From NCBI GenBank assembly GCA_905234565.1, contig CAJOHW010000003.1:1-64000 (forward strand): DNA of 64,000 bases, read 5' to 3'. The position numbers and the translations under genes were made by a program. The DNA comes from an uncultured Oscillibacter sp. GTDB lineage: Bacteria; Bacillota; Clostridia; Oscillospirales; Oscillospiraceae. The notes beneath the pieces were generated by a model, which saw nothing but the letters and a program-made list of their open reading frames with translations, was not told the DNA's origin and did not search any database. Shown piece by piece: positions 42,081 through 50,180 of this stretch. Numbering within the stretch: position 1 is the stretch's first letter; every line of letters starts with the position of its first letter.

Positions 42081-42794
42081 ATGAAACACATCAGCGTAGC
42101 CATTGACGGCCCCGCCGGGGCGGGCAAAAGCACCCTGGCCCGGGAGATGGCCAAACGCTTCGGGTTCCTGTATGTGGACACCGGGGCGATTTACCGGACC
42201 GTGGCCCTCCACGCCCTGCGGGAGAGCATCGATCCCCAGGACGGCGGCACCCTCATGGCGGTGCTGCCGGAACTGCGGGTGGAGATCACCTACGGGGAGG
42301 ACGGCTTGCAGCATATGCTCCTGAACGGAGAGGACGTGACGGAGGCTATCCGATCTCCGGAGGTGTCCATGTCGGCCTCCGCCATCTCCGCCCATCCCGG
42401 GGTCCGGGTGTTTCTGCTGGAAACCCAGCGCCAGCTGGCCCGGGACAACGACGTGGTCATGGACGGCCGGGACATCGGCACGGTGGTGCTGCCCGGGGCG
42501 GATGTAAAGGTGTTTCTCACGGCGTCGGCGGAGGAGCGGGCCTGGCGGCGGACCCTGGAACTGGACGCCAAGGGCATGGCCCGGCCCTATCAGGAGGTGC
42601 TGGACGATCTCAAGCAGCGGGATTACAACGACGCCAACCGCTCCGTGGCCCCTCTGCGCCAGGCGGAGGACGCCATCGCCTTAGACACCACCCACCTGAC
42701 GCTGTCAGAGAGCATTGAGGCCCTGGAACAGCTGATCACGGACCGGACCGGACGGTCCCCCCTGCCCCGGGAGGAAGACGAGGAAGAATCGTGA
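42081..42794 (+). CDS. Cytidylate kinase
   Basis: 237-residue (d)CMP kinase. P-loop DGPAGAGKSTLAREMA at the N-terminus, DTGAIYR, GRDIGTVVLPGADVKVFLTA, and a lid with RRTLEL. A 12-residue acidic tail (PREEDEEES) is extra. AAAGGAG precedes the ATG. It is the first gene of the cmk-plsC-ispH/rpsA unit, an order conserved in Clostridia, and overlaps plsC by four bases. Confidence 0.96.
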   Translation: MKHISVAIDGPAGAGKSTLAREMAKRFGFLYVDTGAIYRTVALHALRESIDPQDGGTLMAVLPELRVEITYGEDGLQHMLLNGEDVTEAIRSPEVSMSASAISAHPGVRVFLLETQRQLARDNDVVMDGRDIGTVVLPGADVKVFLTASAEERAWRRTLELDAKGMARPYQEVLDDLKQRDYNDANRSVAPLRQAEDAIALDTTHLTLSESIEALEQLITDRTGRSPLPREEDEEES

Positions 42795-43471
42795 GCGGAA
42801 CGAAGGAAGAAAAGAAGGGAGAGAACGCCCACGGCCTCCGGGTGGCGGGGTGGTTCTACGCCCTGGCCTGGTTCCTCATCGGCCTTCTGCTCCGCGTCCT
42901 CCATCCCGTGACGGTGGAGGGCCTGGAAAACCTGCCGGACCACAAGGTCCTGCTGTGCGCCAACCACGCCAGCAACTGGGATCCCCTGATCATCGCCACC
43001 CGCCTGCCCGTGAACTACCGCCTCCGGGCCATGGCCAAGAAGGAACTGTTTCAAAACCCCATTCTGGGCTTTCTCCTGCGGCATTTAGGGGTCTTTCCCG
43101 TGGACCGGGAGGCAACGGACATCAAGGCCGTGAAAACCGCCATTCAGGTGCTGAAAGACGGGGACAACCTGCTGATCTTCCCGGAGGGCACCACAATCCA
43201 CCACGGCATCGGCTACGCGGACGGCCTGCCCGCCCACGCCAAAAGCGGCGCGGCCATGATCGGCATCCGCACGGGGGCGTCCCTGGTGCCGGTGTTCGTG
43301 GACGGGGAGAAGCGCCCCTTCCATAAAACCCGCCTGGTGTTCGGCACCCCCTACGCCCCCCGGATCACCGGACGCCGGGGCACGGCGGAGGAAGTCCAGC
43401 GGGCGGCGGACGAACTGTTGGAGGCCGCCTACGCCCTGGGAGGCCAGCGGGTGGGCGGAGAACCGCTGTGA
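42791..43471 (+). CDS. 1-acyl-sn-glycerol-3-phosphate acyltransferase
   Basis: 226-residue membrane-bound enzyme of phosphatidic acid synthesis. HxxxxD motif NHASNWDPL, second motif FPVDRE, third motif FPEGTT. One N-terminal TM (FYALAWFLIGLLLRVL). GTG start in a GTGA overlap with the cmk stop, and its own stop overlaps the next gene in the same way, so translation of the three genes is coupled. Confidence 0.93.
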   Translation: MSGTKEEKKGENAHGLRVAGWFYALAWFLIGLLLRVLHPVTVEGLENLPDHKVLLCANHASNWDPLIIATRLPVNYRLRAMAKKELFQNPILGFLLRHLGVFPVDREATDIKAVKTAIQVLKDGDNLLIFPEGTTIHHGIGYADGLPAHAKSGAAMIGIRTGASLVPVFVDGEKRPFHKTRLVFGTPYAPRITGRRGTAEEVQRAADELLEAAYALGGQRVGGEPL

Positions 43472-45555
43472 AGGTATTGACGGCCCAGAGCGCCGGGTTT
43501 TGCTACGGGGTCCGGCGGGCGGTGGAACTGGCGGAGCGGACGGCGGCGGAGGACGGCGGCTGTTCTCTCTTAGGGGATCTGATCCACAACGCCTATGTGG
43601 TGGAGGATTTGGAGCGCCGGGGGGCAAGGAAAATCCAGGATCCCGCCTCTCTGGGCCCCGGGGACACGGTGGTGATCCGGTCCCACGGGGAACTGCGGGG
43701 GGTGGTGGAGGATCTGAAGCGCCGGGGGGTCCGGTGCGTGGACGCTACGTGTCCCAACGTGTGCCGGATCCAGAATTTGGTTGCCCGGGCGGAGGCGGAG
43801 GGGCGTCAGAGCGTCATCATCGGGGAGCCCAACCATCCGGAAGTCATGGGCGTGGCCAGTTGGGGCGATCATCCCCTGGTGTTCGACGGCCCGGAGGCGG
43901 TGAAAGCGTGGCTCCAAACGCCGGAGAACCGGGATCTGCCCTTGACCGTGGTGGCCCAGACCACCTGCGTCCGGGAAATTTTTGAAAGTTCCTGGGAAAT
44001 TATAAAAAAAGAGTGTACAAACGCGAAAAAATTTGATACAATATGTGGTGCTACGCAAAGGCGTCAGACGGAGGCGGCGGAGATTGCCGCCAAAGTGGAC
44101 GTGATGGTGGTGGCGGGCGACCGCAAGAGCGCCAATACCCGGCATCTGGCGGAGATCTGTCGGAAGTACTGTCCCAGGGTTTTCCAGGTGGAGAACGCGG
44201 ACGAGCTTCCCGATCTCACCGGCTGCTCCGTGGCGGGGCTGACAGCGGGGGCTTCCACCCCGGCGGGCATCATTAAGGAGGTAGTTGCAGCGATGAGCGA
44301 AGAAATCAAAAACGAAGTGGCCCAGGAGACCGAGGCGGCAGAAGAGACCGAACTCCGTCCGGAAGAGACTGTGGCAGAGGAGCCGAAGGCGGAAGAGGCC
44401 CCGGTCCAGGCCCAAGAGGCCCAGGAACAGGCAGAGGAGGCAGCCGCTCCCGAGGCGGCGGCTGAGGCCGGGCGCGAGGAGTCCTTCGAGGAGTTACTGG
44501 ATCAGTCGATTAAAACTTTGAATACAGGAGAGAAGGTCACCGGCATTGTCAGGGCCATCACCCCCACGGAGGTGGAGGTGGATGTGGGCGCCAAGCAGAC
44601 CGCCTACATTAAATTCAACGAGCTCAGCGACGATCCCAACGCCAATCCTGAGGACATCGTGAAAGTAGGCGACGAGATCGAGGCCACCGTCATCCGGGTC
44701 AACGATGTGGAGGGCTTTGCGGAACTGTCCAAGAAGCGCCTGGACGCCCAGAAGAAGTGGGAGGACGTGGAGCGCGCCGTGGAGGAGAAAACCATCCAGG
44801 AGGGCGTGGTCACGGAGGAAAACAAGGGCGGCATCGTGGTGAACGTGGACGGTGTGCGGGTGTTTGTGCCGGCGTCCCAGAGCGGCAAGCCCAGGGGAGC
44901 GGATCTCTCCGCCATGCGGGGAGAGCATGTGAAACTGCGCATCACGGAATTCAACCGTGCCCGCCGCCGGGTGGTAGGCTCCATCCGCTCCGTGCTGGAC
45001 GAGGAGCGCCGGGCCGCCCAGGAGCAGGTCTGGGCCAACATCGAGGTCGGCAAGCGCTATACCGGCACCGTCAAGTCCATGACCTCCTACGGCGTGTTCG
45101 TGGACATCGGCGGCGTGGACGGTATGGTCCACATCTCCGAGCTGAGCTGGAGCCGCATTAAGGACCCCAAAGAGGTCTGCAAGGTGGGCGACACCCTGGA
45201 AGTGTACGTCATCTCCTTCGATCCGGACCGCCGGAAGATCTCCCTGGGCGTGAAGGACCACAACCGGGATCCCTGGAGCGATTTCATGAACACCTATGGT
45301 GTCGGCGACATCGCCAAGGTCCGGGTGGTCAAGCTCATGACCTTCGGCGCCTTCGCGGAAGTGGTTCCCGGCGTGGACGGCCTGATCCACATCTCCCAGA
45401 TCGCCGACCACCGTGTGGAGCGGCCCGAGGACGTGCTGGCGGAGGGCGACATCGTCTACGCCAAGATCACCGCCGTGGATGAGGAGCGGCAGAAGATCTC
45501 CCTGTCCATGCGTGCCGTCCCCGCCGGATACGGCGACGAGGGCGGAGAAGAGTAA
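43468..45555 (+). CDS. IspH (LytB) fused to ribosomal protein S1
   Basis: 695 residues. Residues 1-280 are 4-hydroxy-3-methylbut-2-enyl diphosphate reductase, last step of the MEP isoprenoid pathway; the [4Fe-4S] cysteines are Cys12 (GFCYGV), Cys95 (ATCPNV) and Cys193 (TICGATQ). A Glu/Ala-rich linker (285-345) leads to four S1 RNA-binding domains (about 350-690), as in a short RpsA. The fusion is well known in Clostridia. GTG start overlaps plsC. Codons around 43975-44047 are AT-rich and unlike the rest, and could hold an internal promoter for the S1 part. Confidence 0.95.
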   Translation: MKVLTAQSAGFCYGVRRAVELAERTAAEDGGCSLLGDLIHNAYVVEDLERRGARKIQDPASLGPGDTVVIRSHGELRGVVEDLKRRGVRCVDATCPNVCRIQNLVARAEAEGRQSVIIGEPNHPEVMGVASWGDHPLVFDGPEAVKAWLQTPENRDLPLTVVAQTTCVREIFESSWEIIKKECTNAKKFDTICGATQRRQTEAAEIAAKVDVMVVAGDRKSANTRHLAEICRKYCPRVFQVENADELPDLTGCSVAGLTAGASTPAGIIKEVVAAMSEEIKNEVAQETEAAEETELRPEETVAEEPKAEEAPVQAQEAQEQAEEAAAPEAAAEAGREESFEELLDQSIKTLNTGEKVTGIVRAITPTEVEVDVGAKQTAYIKFNELSDDPNANPEDIVKVGDEIEATVIRVNDVEGFAELSKKRLDAQKKWEDVERAVEEKTIQEGVVTEENKGGIVVNVDGVRVFVPASQSGKPRGADLSAMRGEHVKLRITEFNRARRRVVGSIRSVLDEERRAAQEQVWANIEVGKRYTGTVKSMTSYGVFVDIGGVDGMVHISELSWSRIKDPKEVCKVGDTLEVYVISFDPDRRKISLGVKDHNRDPWSDFMNTYGVGDIAKVRVVKLMTFGAFAEVVPGVDGLIHISQIADHRVERPEDVLAEGDIVYAKITAVDEERQKISLSMRAVPAGYGDEGGEE
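44014..44042 (+). promoter_or_regulatory. Possible internal promoter inside ispH-rpsA
   Basis: TGTACA (44014-44019), 17-base spacer, TACAAT (44037-44042), inside an AT-rich island of the coding sequence. A transcript from here would reach an in-frame ATG at 44293 (context AGCGATGAGC) and could make S1 alone. Confidence 0.3.
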
Positions 45556-45592
45556 TCCAGTCCCCGCGGTTTGACGTGCGCTGTACGCATTG

Positions 45593-45616
45593 ATACTCGT
45601 GAGCAAAGAGCGCGAG
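45593..45616 (+). repeat. 78-bp element, internally deleted copy (copy 5)
   Basis: Only the two ends of the element remain: ATACTCGTGAGC joined directly to AAAGAGCGCGAG. The whole core is missing. It lies between the rpsA stop and its terminator. Confidence 0.75.
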
Positions 45617-45617
45617 A

Positions 45618-45649
45618 AAAGCCCCCTGTCCGGGAGGACAGGGGGCTTT
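45618..45649 (+). terminator. Terminator of ispH-rpsA operon
   Basis: 14-bp stem (AAAGCCCCCTGTCC and GGACAGGGGGCTTT), loop GGGA. It directly abuts the deleted repeat copy. Confidence 0.82.
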
Positions 45650-45704
45650 CGTTACGCGCCGGACCCGAAAGAGAGCGGGTATGGAATTTCACACTTTTTT
45701 AATA

Positions 45705-45760
45705 TTTGCCTCTGGTTTGCTTAACATTTTTCCCGTATCTTAATCCTTGCAAGAGGCAAA
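45705..45760. repeat. Inverted repeat in AT-rich spacer
   Basis: TTTGCCTC (45705-45712) and GAGGCAAA (45753-45760), 40 bases apart, followed by CTTCTTTTTC. It may form a long-loop terminator or part of an RNA. Confidence 0.4.
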
Positions 45761-45791
45761 CTTCTTTTTCATCCAATCTTCCAAACCTTGG

Positions 45792-45827
45792 CCGGGACCG
45801 CCTGCGGGCGGTCCCGGTCAGGGTTTT
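45792..45827 (+). terminator. Hairpin ahead of MerR gene
   Basis: 11-bp stem CCGGGACCGCC and GGCGGTCCCGG, tetraloop TGCG, then TCAGGGTTTT. It would insulate the MerR gene from upstream transcription. Confidence 0.65.
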
Positions 45828-45863
45828 AAGGGCGCGTTTTTGTGAATTTCCGCGAAAAAACCC

Positions 45864-45894
45864 TTGACTCTCCCCTTGGGGCAGGGCGTATACT
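45864..45894 (+). promoter_or_regulatory. MerR-type promoter with 19-bp spacer
   Basis: TTGACT (45864-45869), 19-base spacer, TATACT (45889-45894). The long spacer contains a dyad (CTCTCCCCTTGGGGCAGGG) and is the hallmark of promoters that MerR proteins activate by twisting DNA. It drives the MerR gene itself. Confidence 0.75.
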
Positions 45895-45938
45895 GTCCGC
45901 AGGATCCGGATCCCACAGGAAAGGGGGCGGTACGGTCC

Positions 45939-46751
45939 GTGTATCAGATTGGGGAATTTTCAAAAATCTGTCAGGTCAGCGTGAAAACCCTGCGGCACTA
46001 TGACAAACTCGGCCTGCTCCGGCCGCTGAAAGTGGACGCCGCCACAGGGTACCGCTACTATGGGCGGGAACAGTTGGAACGGATGCTGTTCATCCAGAAG
46101 CTAAAGCGGTATGGGTTCTCTTTGGACCAGATCCAGCCCCTGTTGTCCTGTGACCGCCATGCCCTCTGCCAGGAACTGCGGCGGCAGAGGGAGGTCCTGC
46201 AATGGCGGCAAATGGAACTGGGCATGGTCTTGCAGGAGCTTGCCCTGCATCTGGGAACCTTGGAAAGGACAGGAGAGAAGATGGAACTGTGCAACGGCTA
46301 TGAGATCGCACTGACGGAGCGCCAGCCCATGGCGGTGCTGTCGTGCAGGAGGCGCATGGGGGTGGACGAGTTTGGCAGGTATTACGGCACCCTCTATGAG
46401 CGGGCGGCCAAAGAGGGACTGACGCCCTCCGGCGTGGTTGGGGCCATGTACCACGACGAGGAGTTCAACCGGGACGCCTCCGACATCGAACTGTTTCTGG
46501 GCGTCCGGGAGGAGGACCGGGCGGACAAGCGCCTGGGCGGCGGGACCTGCGCCAAAACCCTCCACCGGGGGAGCTATTCCACCCTGACGGAGGCCTATGC
46601 CGCCCTGGTCTCCTGGATCGAGGAGAACGGATACCAGTGGAGCGGCGCGCCCTATGATATCTACACCAAAACCGCCCACAACGGGTTCGCCCCCCAGGAC
46701 TGGGAGACGGAGGTCTATTTCCCGGTCCGGAAAAAGGACGCTTCTCTGTAA
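45939..46751 (+). CDS. MerR-family regulator with effector-binding domain
   Basis: 270 residues. MerR DNA-binding head (YQIGEFSKICQVSVKTLRHYDKLGLL split at residue 20, then GYRYYGREQLERM), a coiled-coil linker (75-115), and a C-terminal GyrI-like/BmrR-type ligand domain (about 120-265) that usually senses drugs or lipophilic cations. GTG start about ten bases after AAAGGGGGCGG. Autoregulated from the 19-bp-spacer promoter just upstream. No transporter gene follows, so other targets must exist. Confidence 0.9.
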   Translation: MYQIGEFSKICQVSVKTLRHYDKLGLLRPLKVDAATGYRYYGREQLERMLFIQKLKRYGFSLDQIQPLLSCDRHALCQELRRQREVLQWRQMELGMVLQELALHLGTLERTGEKMELCNGYEIALTERQPMAVLSCRRRMGVDEFGRYYGTLYERAAKEGLTPSGVVGAMYHDEEFNRDASDIELFLGVREEDRADKRLGGGTCAKTLHRGSYSTLTEAYAALVSWIEENGYQWSGAPYDIYTKTAHNGFAPQDWETEVYFPVRKKDASL

Positions 46752-46770
46752 AAAAGACAAAAAGTGAAAA

Positions 46771-46800
46771 AGGCTTCCCGTCATTTCTGACGGGAAGCCT
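46771..46800. terminator. Convergent terminator MerR/acetyltransferase
   Basis: 13-bp stem AGGCTTCCCGTCA and TGACGGGAAGCCT, loop TTTC, followed by CTTGATTTT. A-rich flank on the left gives a T tail on the minus strand. Confidence 0.88.
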
Positions 46801-46821
46801 CTTGATTTTACAGGCCACCGC

Positions 46822-47421
46822 TCACAGCAGGCTGTCCGCCTCCGTAATCGGCCGGATCACCCGGCAGGGCACCCCCGCCGCGAATACGCCGGGGGGAATG
46901 TCCCGGGTCACCACGCTGCCCGCGCCGAGAACGCTGCCCTCCCCGATGGTGACGCCGCCGCAGATGGTGACGTTACCGGAGATCCAGCAGTTGGAGCCGA
47001 TGACAATGGGCCGGGCGTACTCCCGGTCGGTCATCACGCCGTCGGCTCTGCGGTACAGGTTCCGCTCCTGCCACCGAAGGGGATGCACCGGCGTCAGCAG
47101 CGACACGTTGGGGCCGATGAACACATCGTCCCCGATGGTCACGGGACAGCAGTCCAGGACCGTAAAATTGAAATTGGCGTAGGTATTCTTTCCGATGCTG
47201 GTAAAGATGCCGTAGTCAAACTGGACCGGCCCCTGAAGATACACGTTTTCCCCCTGCCGGGGCACCAGACGGCCCAGCAGTTCCCGCCGCCGCTCCGCCT
47301 CCGTCTCCAAGGTGCCGTTGTACTCCTGGGACAGGGCGTGAGCCTGGGCCCGGAGGCGCAGGAGTTCCGGATCCGAGGGGTCATACAGCTCCCCCGCCAG
47401 CATTTTCTCCCGTTCCGTCAT
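46822..47421 (-). CDS. Sugar O-acetyltransferase, maltose/galactoside acetyltransferase family
   Basis: 199-residue trimeric left-handed beta-helix enzyme. N-terminal MTEREKMLAGELYDPSDPEL is the Maa/LacA cap, followed by hexapeptide repeats (IGDDVFIGPNVSLL, IGSNCWISGNVTICGGVTIGEG in two pieces) and the catalytic His in LLTPVHPL. It acetylates sugars using acetyl-CoA. Start at ATG 47421 with AAGGAG upstream. Last gene of the rimM-trmD-cyclophilin transcript, 36 bases after the cyclophilin stop. Confidence 0.92.
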   Translation of the reverse strand: MTEREKMLAGELYDPSDPELLRLRAQAHALSQEYNGTLETEAERRRELLGRLVPRQGENVYLQGPVQFDYGIFTSIGKNTYANFNFTVLDCCPVTIGDDVFIGPNVSLLTPVHPLRWQERNLYRRADGVMTDREYARPIVIGSNCWISGNVTICGGVTIGEGSVLGAGSVVTRDIPPGVFAAGVPCRVIRPITEADSLL

Positions 47422-47457
47422 AATAATCTCCTTCCATAGCACGCAGGTTCTTTTCCT

Positions 47458-48195
47458 TTACGCCTCCCGGATGGTGACGGAGGTGATGACAGGCTGGTCC
47501 TCCGGGGAAATGGTGCCGTTGTCGTCAATGGGGTTGGCGTCGGCGCAGATCCGGTCCACCAGATCCATCCCCTCCGTCACATGGCCGAAGGCGGCGTACT
47601 GGCCGTCCAAGAAGGTGCTGTCCGACTGGACGATGAAGAACTGGGAACTGGCGCTGTTGTTGTCGCCGCTTCTGCGGGCCATGGAGATGGTCCCCCGGAG
47701 GTGGGAGATGGGGTTTTCATGGCCGTTGGCGGTGAACTCCCCCTCTATGAGGTCCTCGGATCCGCCGCTGCCGGTGCCGGTGGGGTCCCCGCCCTGCATC
47801 ATAAAGCCGTCCATAATCCGGTGGAAGGTCAGGCCGTCATAGAACCCGCTCTCCGCCAGAGACACGAAATTCGCCACGGTAATGGGGGCGGCGGAGGCGT
47901 CTAAGGCCACGGTGATGGTGCCGTAGTCCTGGACGGCGATGTCCGCGAAGTAATCCCCGGCGACAGTCTGGACCGGTTCCTCTGTCTCCTGGGGCTGGGA
48001 CTGGTTCCGGTTCCGGCTGCTGCCCAGGACCAGGATTGCAAAGACGCACAGTCCCGCCACGGCGGCCAAAATCAGGGAACTGCTCTGGGCTCCGGACTTT
48101 CCGCCGCTTCCGGCGGAACGGCGGGCGGAAGATCCGGCGGCTCCGCTGGAACCGCGGCGGCTGGTATTTCGGGTGTTTCGCTTTCTGGATGCCAT
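47458..48195 (-). CDS. Membrane-anchored cyclophilin-type peptidyl-prolyl isomerase
   Basis: 245 residues. A basic Ser/Gly/Arg-rich N-terminus (1-40), one TM (LILAAVAGLCVFAILVLG), then a cyclophilin domain: FHRIMDGFMMQGGDPTGTGSGG, and SASSQFFIV near 190. It catalyses proline isomerisation in exported proteins outside the membrane. Start at 48195 is firm (AGGAGG nine bases upstream), which places its first 41 codons inside the 3' end of trmD in another frame. Confidence 0.9.
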   Translation of the reverse strand: MASRKRNTRNTSRRGSSGAAGSSARRSAGSGGKSGAQSSSLILAAVAGLCVFAILVLGSSRNRNQSQPQETEEPVQTVAGDYFADIAVQDYGTITVALDASAAPITVANFVSLAESGFYDGLTFHRIMDGFMMQGGDPTGTGSGGSEDLIEGEFTANGHENPISHLRGTISMARRSGDNNSASSQFFIVQSDSTFLDGQYAAFGHVTEGMDLVDRICADANPIDDNGTISPEDQPVITSVTIREA

Positions 48196-48986
48196 AGGGG
48201 GGTTCCTCCTGACTGTAAAGTGTTTTCCTGTGTCATAGCCTCGAACTCCTGCCGGGCCTCCTGCAGGATCCGCTTCTCGGCCTTGGTGGACAGGGCGCTC
48301 TCGTCGAACCGGGCGAACAGATCCGGACGCCGGGCCATGGTGCGCTTATAGCTCTCCTTTTTCCGCCACGCCGCCACCTTGGCGTGGTCCCCGGACAGCA
48401 GAATCTCCGGGGCGGCCCGGCCGTGCCATACCGCCGGACGGGTGTAGTGGGGGTATTCCAGCAGGCCGTTCCAGTGGGACTCCTCCTCATAGCACTCCGC
48501 CGCCGGAAGCACCCCCGGCACCATGCGGCACACCGCGTCCGCCACCGCCATGGCGGGGATCTCCCCTCCGGTGAGGACGAAGTCCCCCAGGGAAATCTCC
48601 TCCTCCACGCACTCGTCCAAAAACCGCTCATCCACCCCCTCATAGTGCCCGCAGACCAGAATCAGGTGGTCCCAGCGGGCATAGAGGGCCTTGGCGGTCT
48701 CCTGGGTGAAGGGCTTCCCGCAGGGGGAGAGGAAGATGGTGTGTCCGGGGCCGTAAGTTTCCACCACATGGGCCCAGCAGCGGTAAAGGGGATCCGCCTG
48801 CATAATCGCTCCCCGTCCTCCGCCGTAGGGGTAGTCGTCCACCTGCATCTGCTTGTTGGTGGTATAGGATCGGATCTGGTGGGACTGAATGGCAATGAAC
48901 CCCCGCTCCTGGGCCCGGCCCAGGATACTAACTCCCAGCATGGCGTCCACGGCCTCGGGGAACAACGTCAGAATATCAATCCGCAT
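48072..48986 (-). CDS. tRNA (guanine37-N1)-methyltransferase TrmD with extended C-terminus
   Basis: 304 residues; usual TrmD is near 240-250. The SPOUT knot is clear: DDYPYGGGRGAIMQ, FLSPCGKPFTQ, CGHYEGVDERF, ISLGDFVLTGGEIPAM. It makes m1G37 to prevent frameshifting. After about 250 the chain turns Pro/Ala/Glu-rich for 55 residues, and its last 41 codons overlap the start of the cyclophilin gene by 124 bases. Start overlaps the rimM stop by 11 bases, and rimM-trmD is a classic pair. Confidence 0.94.
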   Translation of the reverse strand: MRIDILTLFPEAVDAMLGVSILGRAQERGFIAIQSHQIRSYTTNKQMQVDDYPYGGGRGAIMQADPLYRCWAHVVETYGPGHTIFLSPCGKPFTQETAKALYARWDHLILVCGHYEGVDERFLDECVEEEISLGDFVLTGGEIPAMAVADAVCRMVPGVLPAAECYEEESHWNGLLEYPHYTRPAVWHGRAAPEILLSGDHAKVAAWRKKESYKRTMARRPDLFARFDESALSTKAEKRILQEARQEFEAMTQENTLQSGGTPLWHPESETPEIPAAAVPAEPPDLPPAVPPEAAESPEPRAVP

Positions 48987-49476
48987 CGACGGCCATGCCC
49001 TCCCAGACCCGCACCTCCATGCGGTTGGCGTCTAAGTCCACGGACAGGAGGAAGGCGTCCTCCACGGCGGGGATCAGGTAGGTGTGTTCCCCCTTCACCG
49101 TCAGGACCTTGCTGGCGGGATAGGGTTCCACGGCGGTGATCTCCCCCAGGCGCTCCCCTGTGGCCCCGTCCCGGACCTCCATGCCCAAAAGCTCGTCGTC
49201 ATACCAGGGCCGGTCCCCGCCGTCTGCGCGGTCAAAGTACAGCCCCCGGCCCCGCAGGGCCTCGGCGGCGTCCATGGTGTCGATACCCGGGAGTTTCACC
49301 AGGGCGAAGCCCTTGTGGACCCGGACGGATTCCGGCACATAGGCGGTATCGTCCACATAGAACCGGGGCAGTCCCATGAGGAAGGCGGGATCCCCCTCCC
49401 GGGGCAGCACCCGCAGTTCCCCGTGGACGCCGTGGGGCCGGACCACGGTGCCCGCCAGGATTTTCTCAAGCCGCAT
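48976..49476 (-). CDS. 16S rRNA processing protein RimM
   Basis: 166-residue two-domain factor (beta barrel and PRC barrel) that helps mature the 30S head. LAGTVVRPHGVHGELRV at the N-terminus and WYDDELLGMEV, AVEPYPASKVLTV, LIPAVEDAFLLSVD are family signatures. ATG at 49476 with AAAGGAG upstream. First gene of the minus-strand operon, followed by trmD with an 11-base overlap. Confidence 0.94.
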   Translation of the reverse strand: MRLEKILAGTVVRPHGVHGELRVLPREGDPAFLMGLPRFYVDDTAYVPESVRVHKGFALVKLPGIDTMDAAEALRGRGLYFDRADGGDRPWYDDELLGMEVRDGATGERLGEITAVEPYPASKVLTVKGEHTYLIPAVEDAFLLSVDLDANRMEVRVWEGMAVDAD

Positions 49477-49514
49477 GGGACCGCTCTCCTTTCGTCTGTG
49501 CAACGCTTGCGCTC

Positions 49515-49543
49515 AGTATACAACGCTTTTTGTGAAATTGCAA
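49515..49543 (-). promoter_or_regulatory. Promoter of rimM operon
   Basis: Minus strand TTGCAA (49543-49538), 17-base spacer, TATACT (49520-49515), 39 bases before the start. Confidence 0.7.
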
Positions 49544-49589
49544 GCCGGTTTGGGGCACCGCTGGATTTGCGGCGTATCAAAGAAAACCC

Positions 49590-49618
49590 TTGCATTTTGG
49601 CGCTCGACCTGATATACT
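49590..49618 (+). promoter_or_regulatory. Promoter of SecB-like cassette
   Basis: TTGCAT (49590-49595), 17-base spacer, TATACT (49613-49618), 45 bases before the ATG at 49664. Confidence 0.65.
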
Positions 49619-49663
49619 GGTTGGCAACGGCGGATCAAACAGACAGAGAAGGAGCGTTTCCCT

Positions 49664-50164
49664 ATGGCGGACAAAGATCTTTCTGCGAAACCTCTTTCGA
49701 TCTATGCCCTGTACAAGCAAGCCCAGGGAGAGAGAAAAAAGGAACTCAGGCTGCTGATGACAAAATTCAGCCCGCAGGAACTTCCGTTTCAAGAAATCCC
49801 AGTGTTCCGCATCTGCAAGAGCGGAACCGTGGACAGGGACGCGTTTCTCACCACATATGAGGAAACCCGCCAGGGACTACGTCCACGCCCACGGAAGGAT
49901 AACAGGTGGAGCGAGGATGTCCTAAATCCAAGTACCTACTCCACCTCCTGTAATTTGACCTATGAATCCGCAGAGCGGGTACTGGATGTCCTTACCCGAC
50001 ACCACCCTCCCGCTGTGATTGCCAAAGGGACCGCCTCCTCCGCCCTTGGCCCAGTGCAAAAGACTGTGGACCGGACCCATAATCCCAAGGATGAAAATCA
50101 TGTTGACTGGTGGCTGGATGGGTGTATCAACGACCCCAGCGCGTCTTTTGATGTCGTATCATGA
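49664..50164 (+). CDS. Unknown protein, first gene of SecB-like cassette
   Basis: 166-residue soluble protein with no signal peptide or TM. I do not recognise a family. It starts with a Lys/Arg-rich helical region (LYKQAQGERKKELRLLMTKF), and the C-terminal half has a dense, probably conserved block (NLTYESAERVLDVL, HHPPAVIAKGTASS, NHVDWWLDGCIND split here into pieces). AAGGAG seven bases before the ATG and its own promoter support expression. Followed by copy 6 of the 78-bp element and then two more cassette genes on the same strand. The region is bounded by a terminator at 51492, so the three genes look like one unit. Confidence 0.75.
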   Translation: MADKDLSAKPLSIYALYKQAQGERKKELRLLMTKFSPQELPFQEIPVFRICKSGTVDRDAFLTTYEETRQGLRPRPRKDNRWSEDVLNPSTYSTSCNLTYESAERVLDVLTRHHPPAVIAKGTASSALGPVQKTVDRTHNPKDENHVDWWLDGCINDPSASFDVVS

Positions 50165-50180
50165 GAGCGCGCAGAGGTTC

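Larger units (their letters stand above)
45650..45863. other. Non-coding stretch with nested hairpins
   Basis: No gene is seen. The first part is AT-rich and holds the inverted repeat at 45705-45760; a GC-rich hairpin follows at 45792. It could be a small RNA or only decayed sequence. Confidence 0.4.

Noticed and set aside
43468-45555. Assembly error joining ispH to rpsA
   Set aside because: The frame is continuous, both parts are complete, and the fusion is a known feature of many Clostridia.
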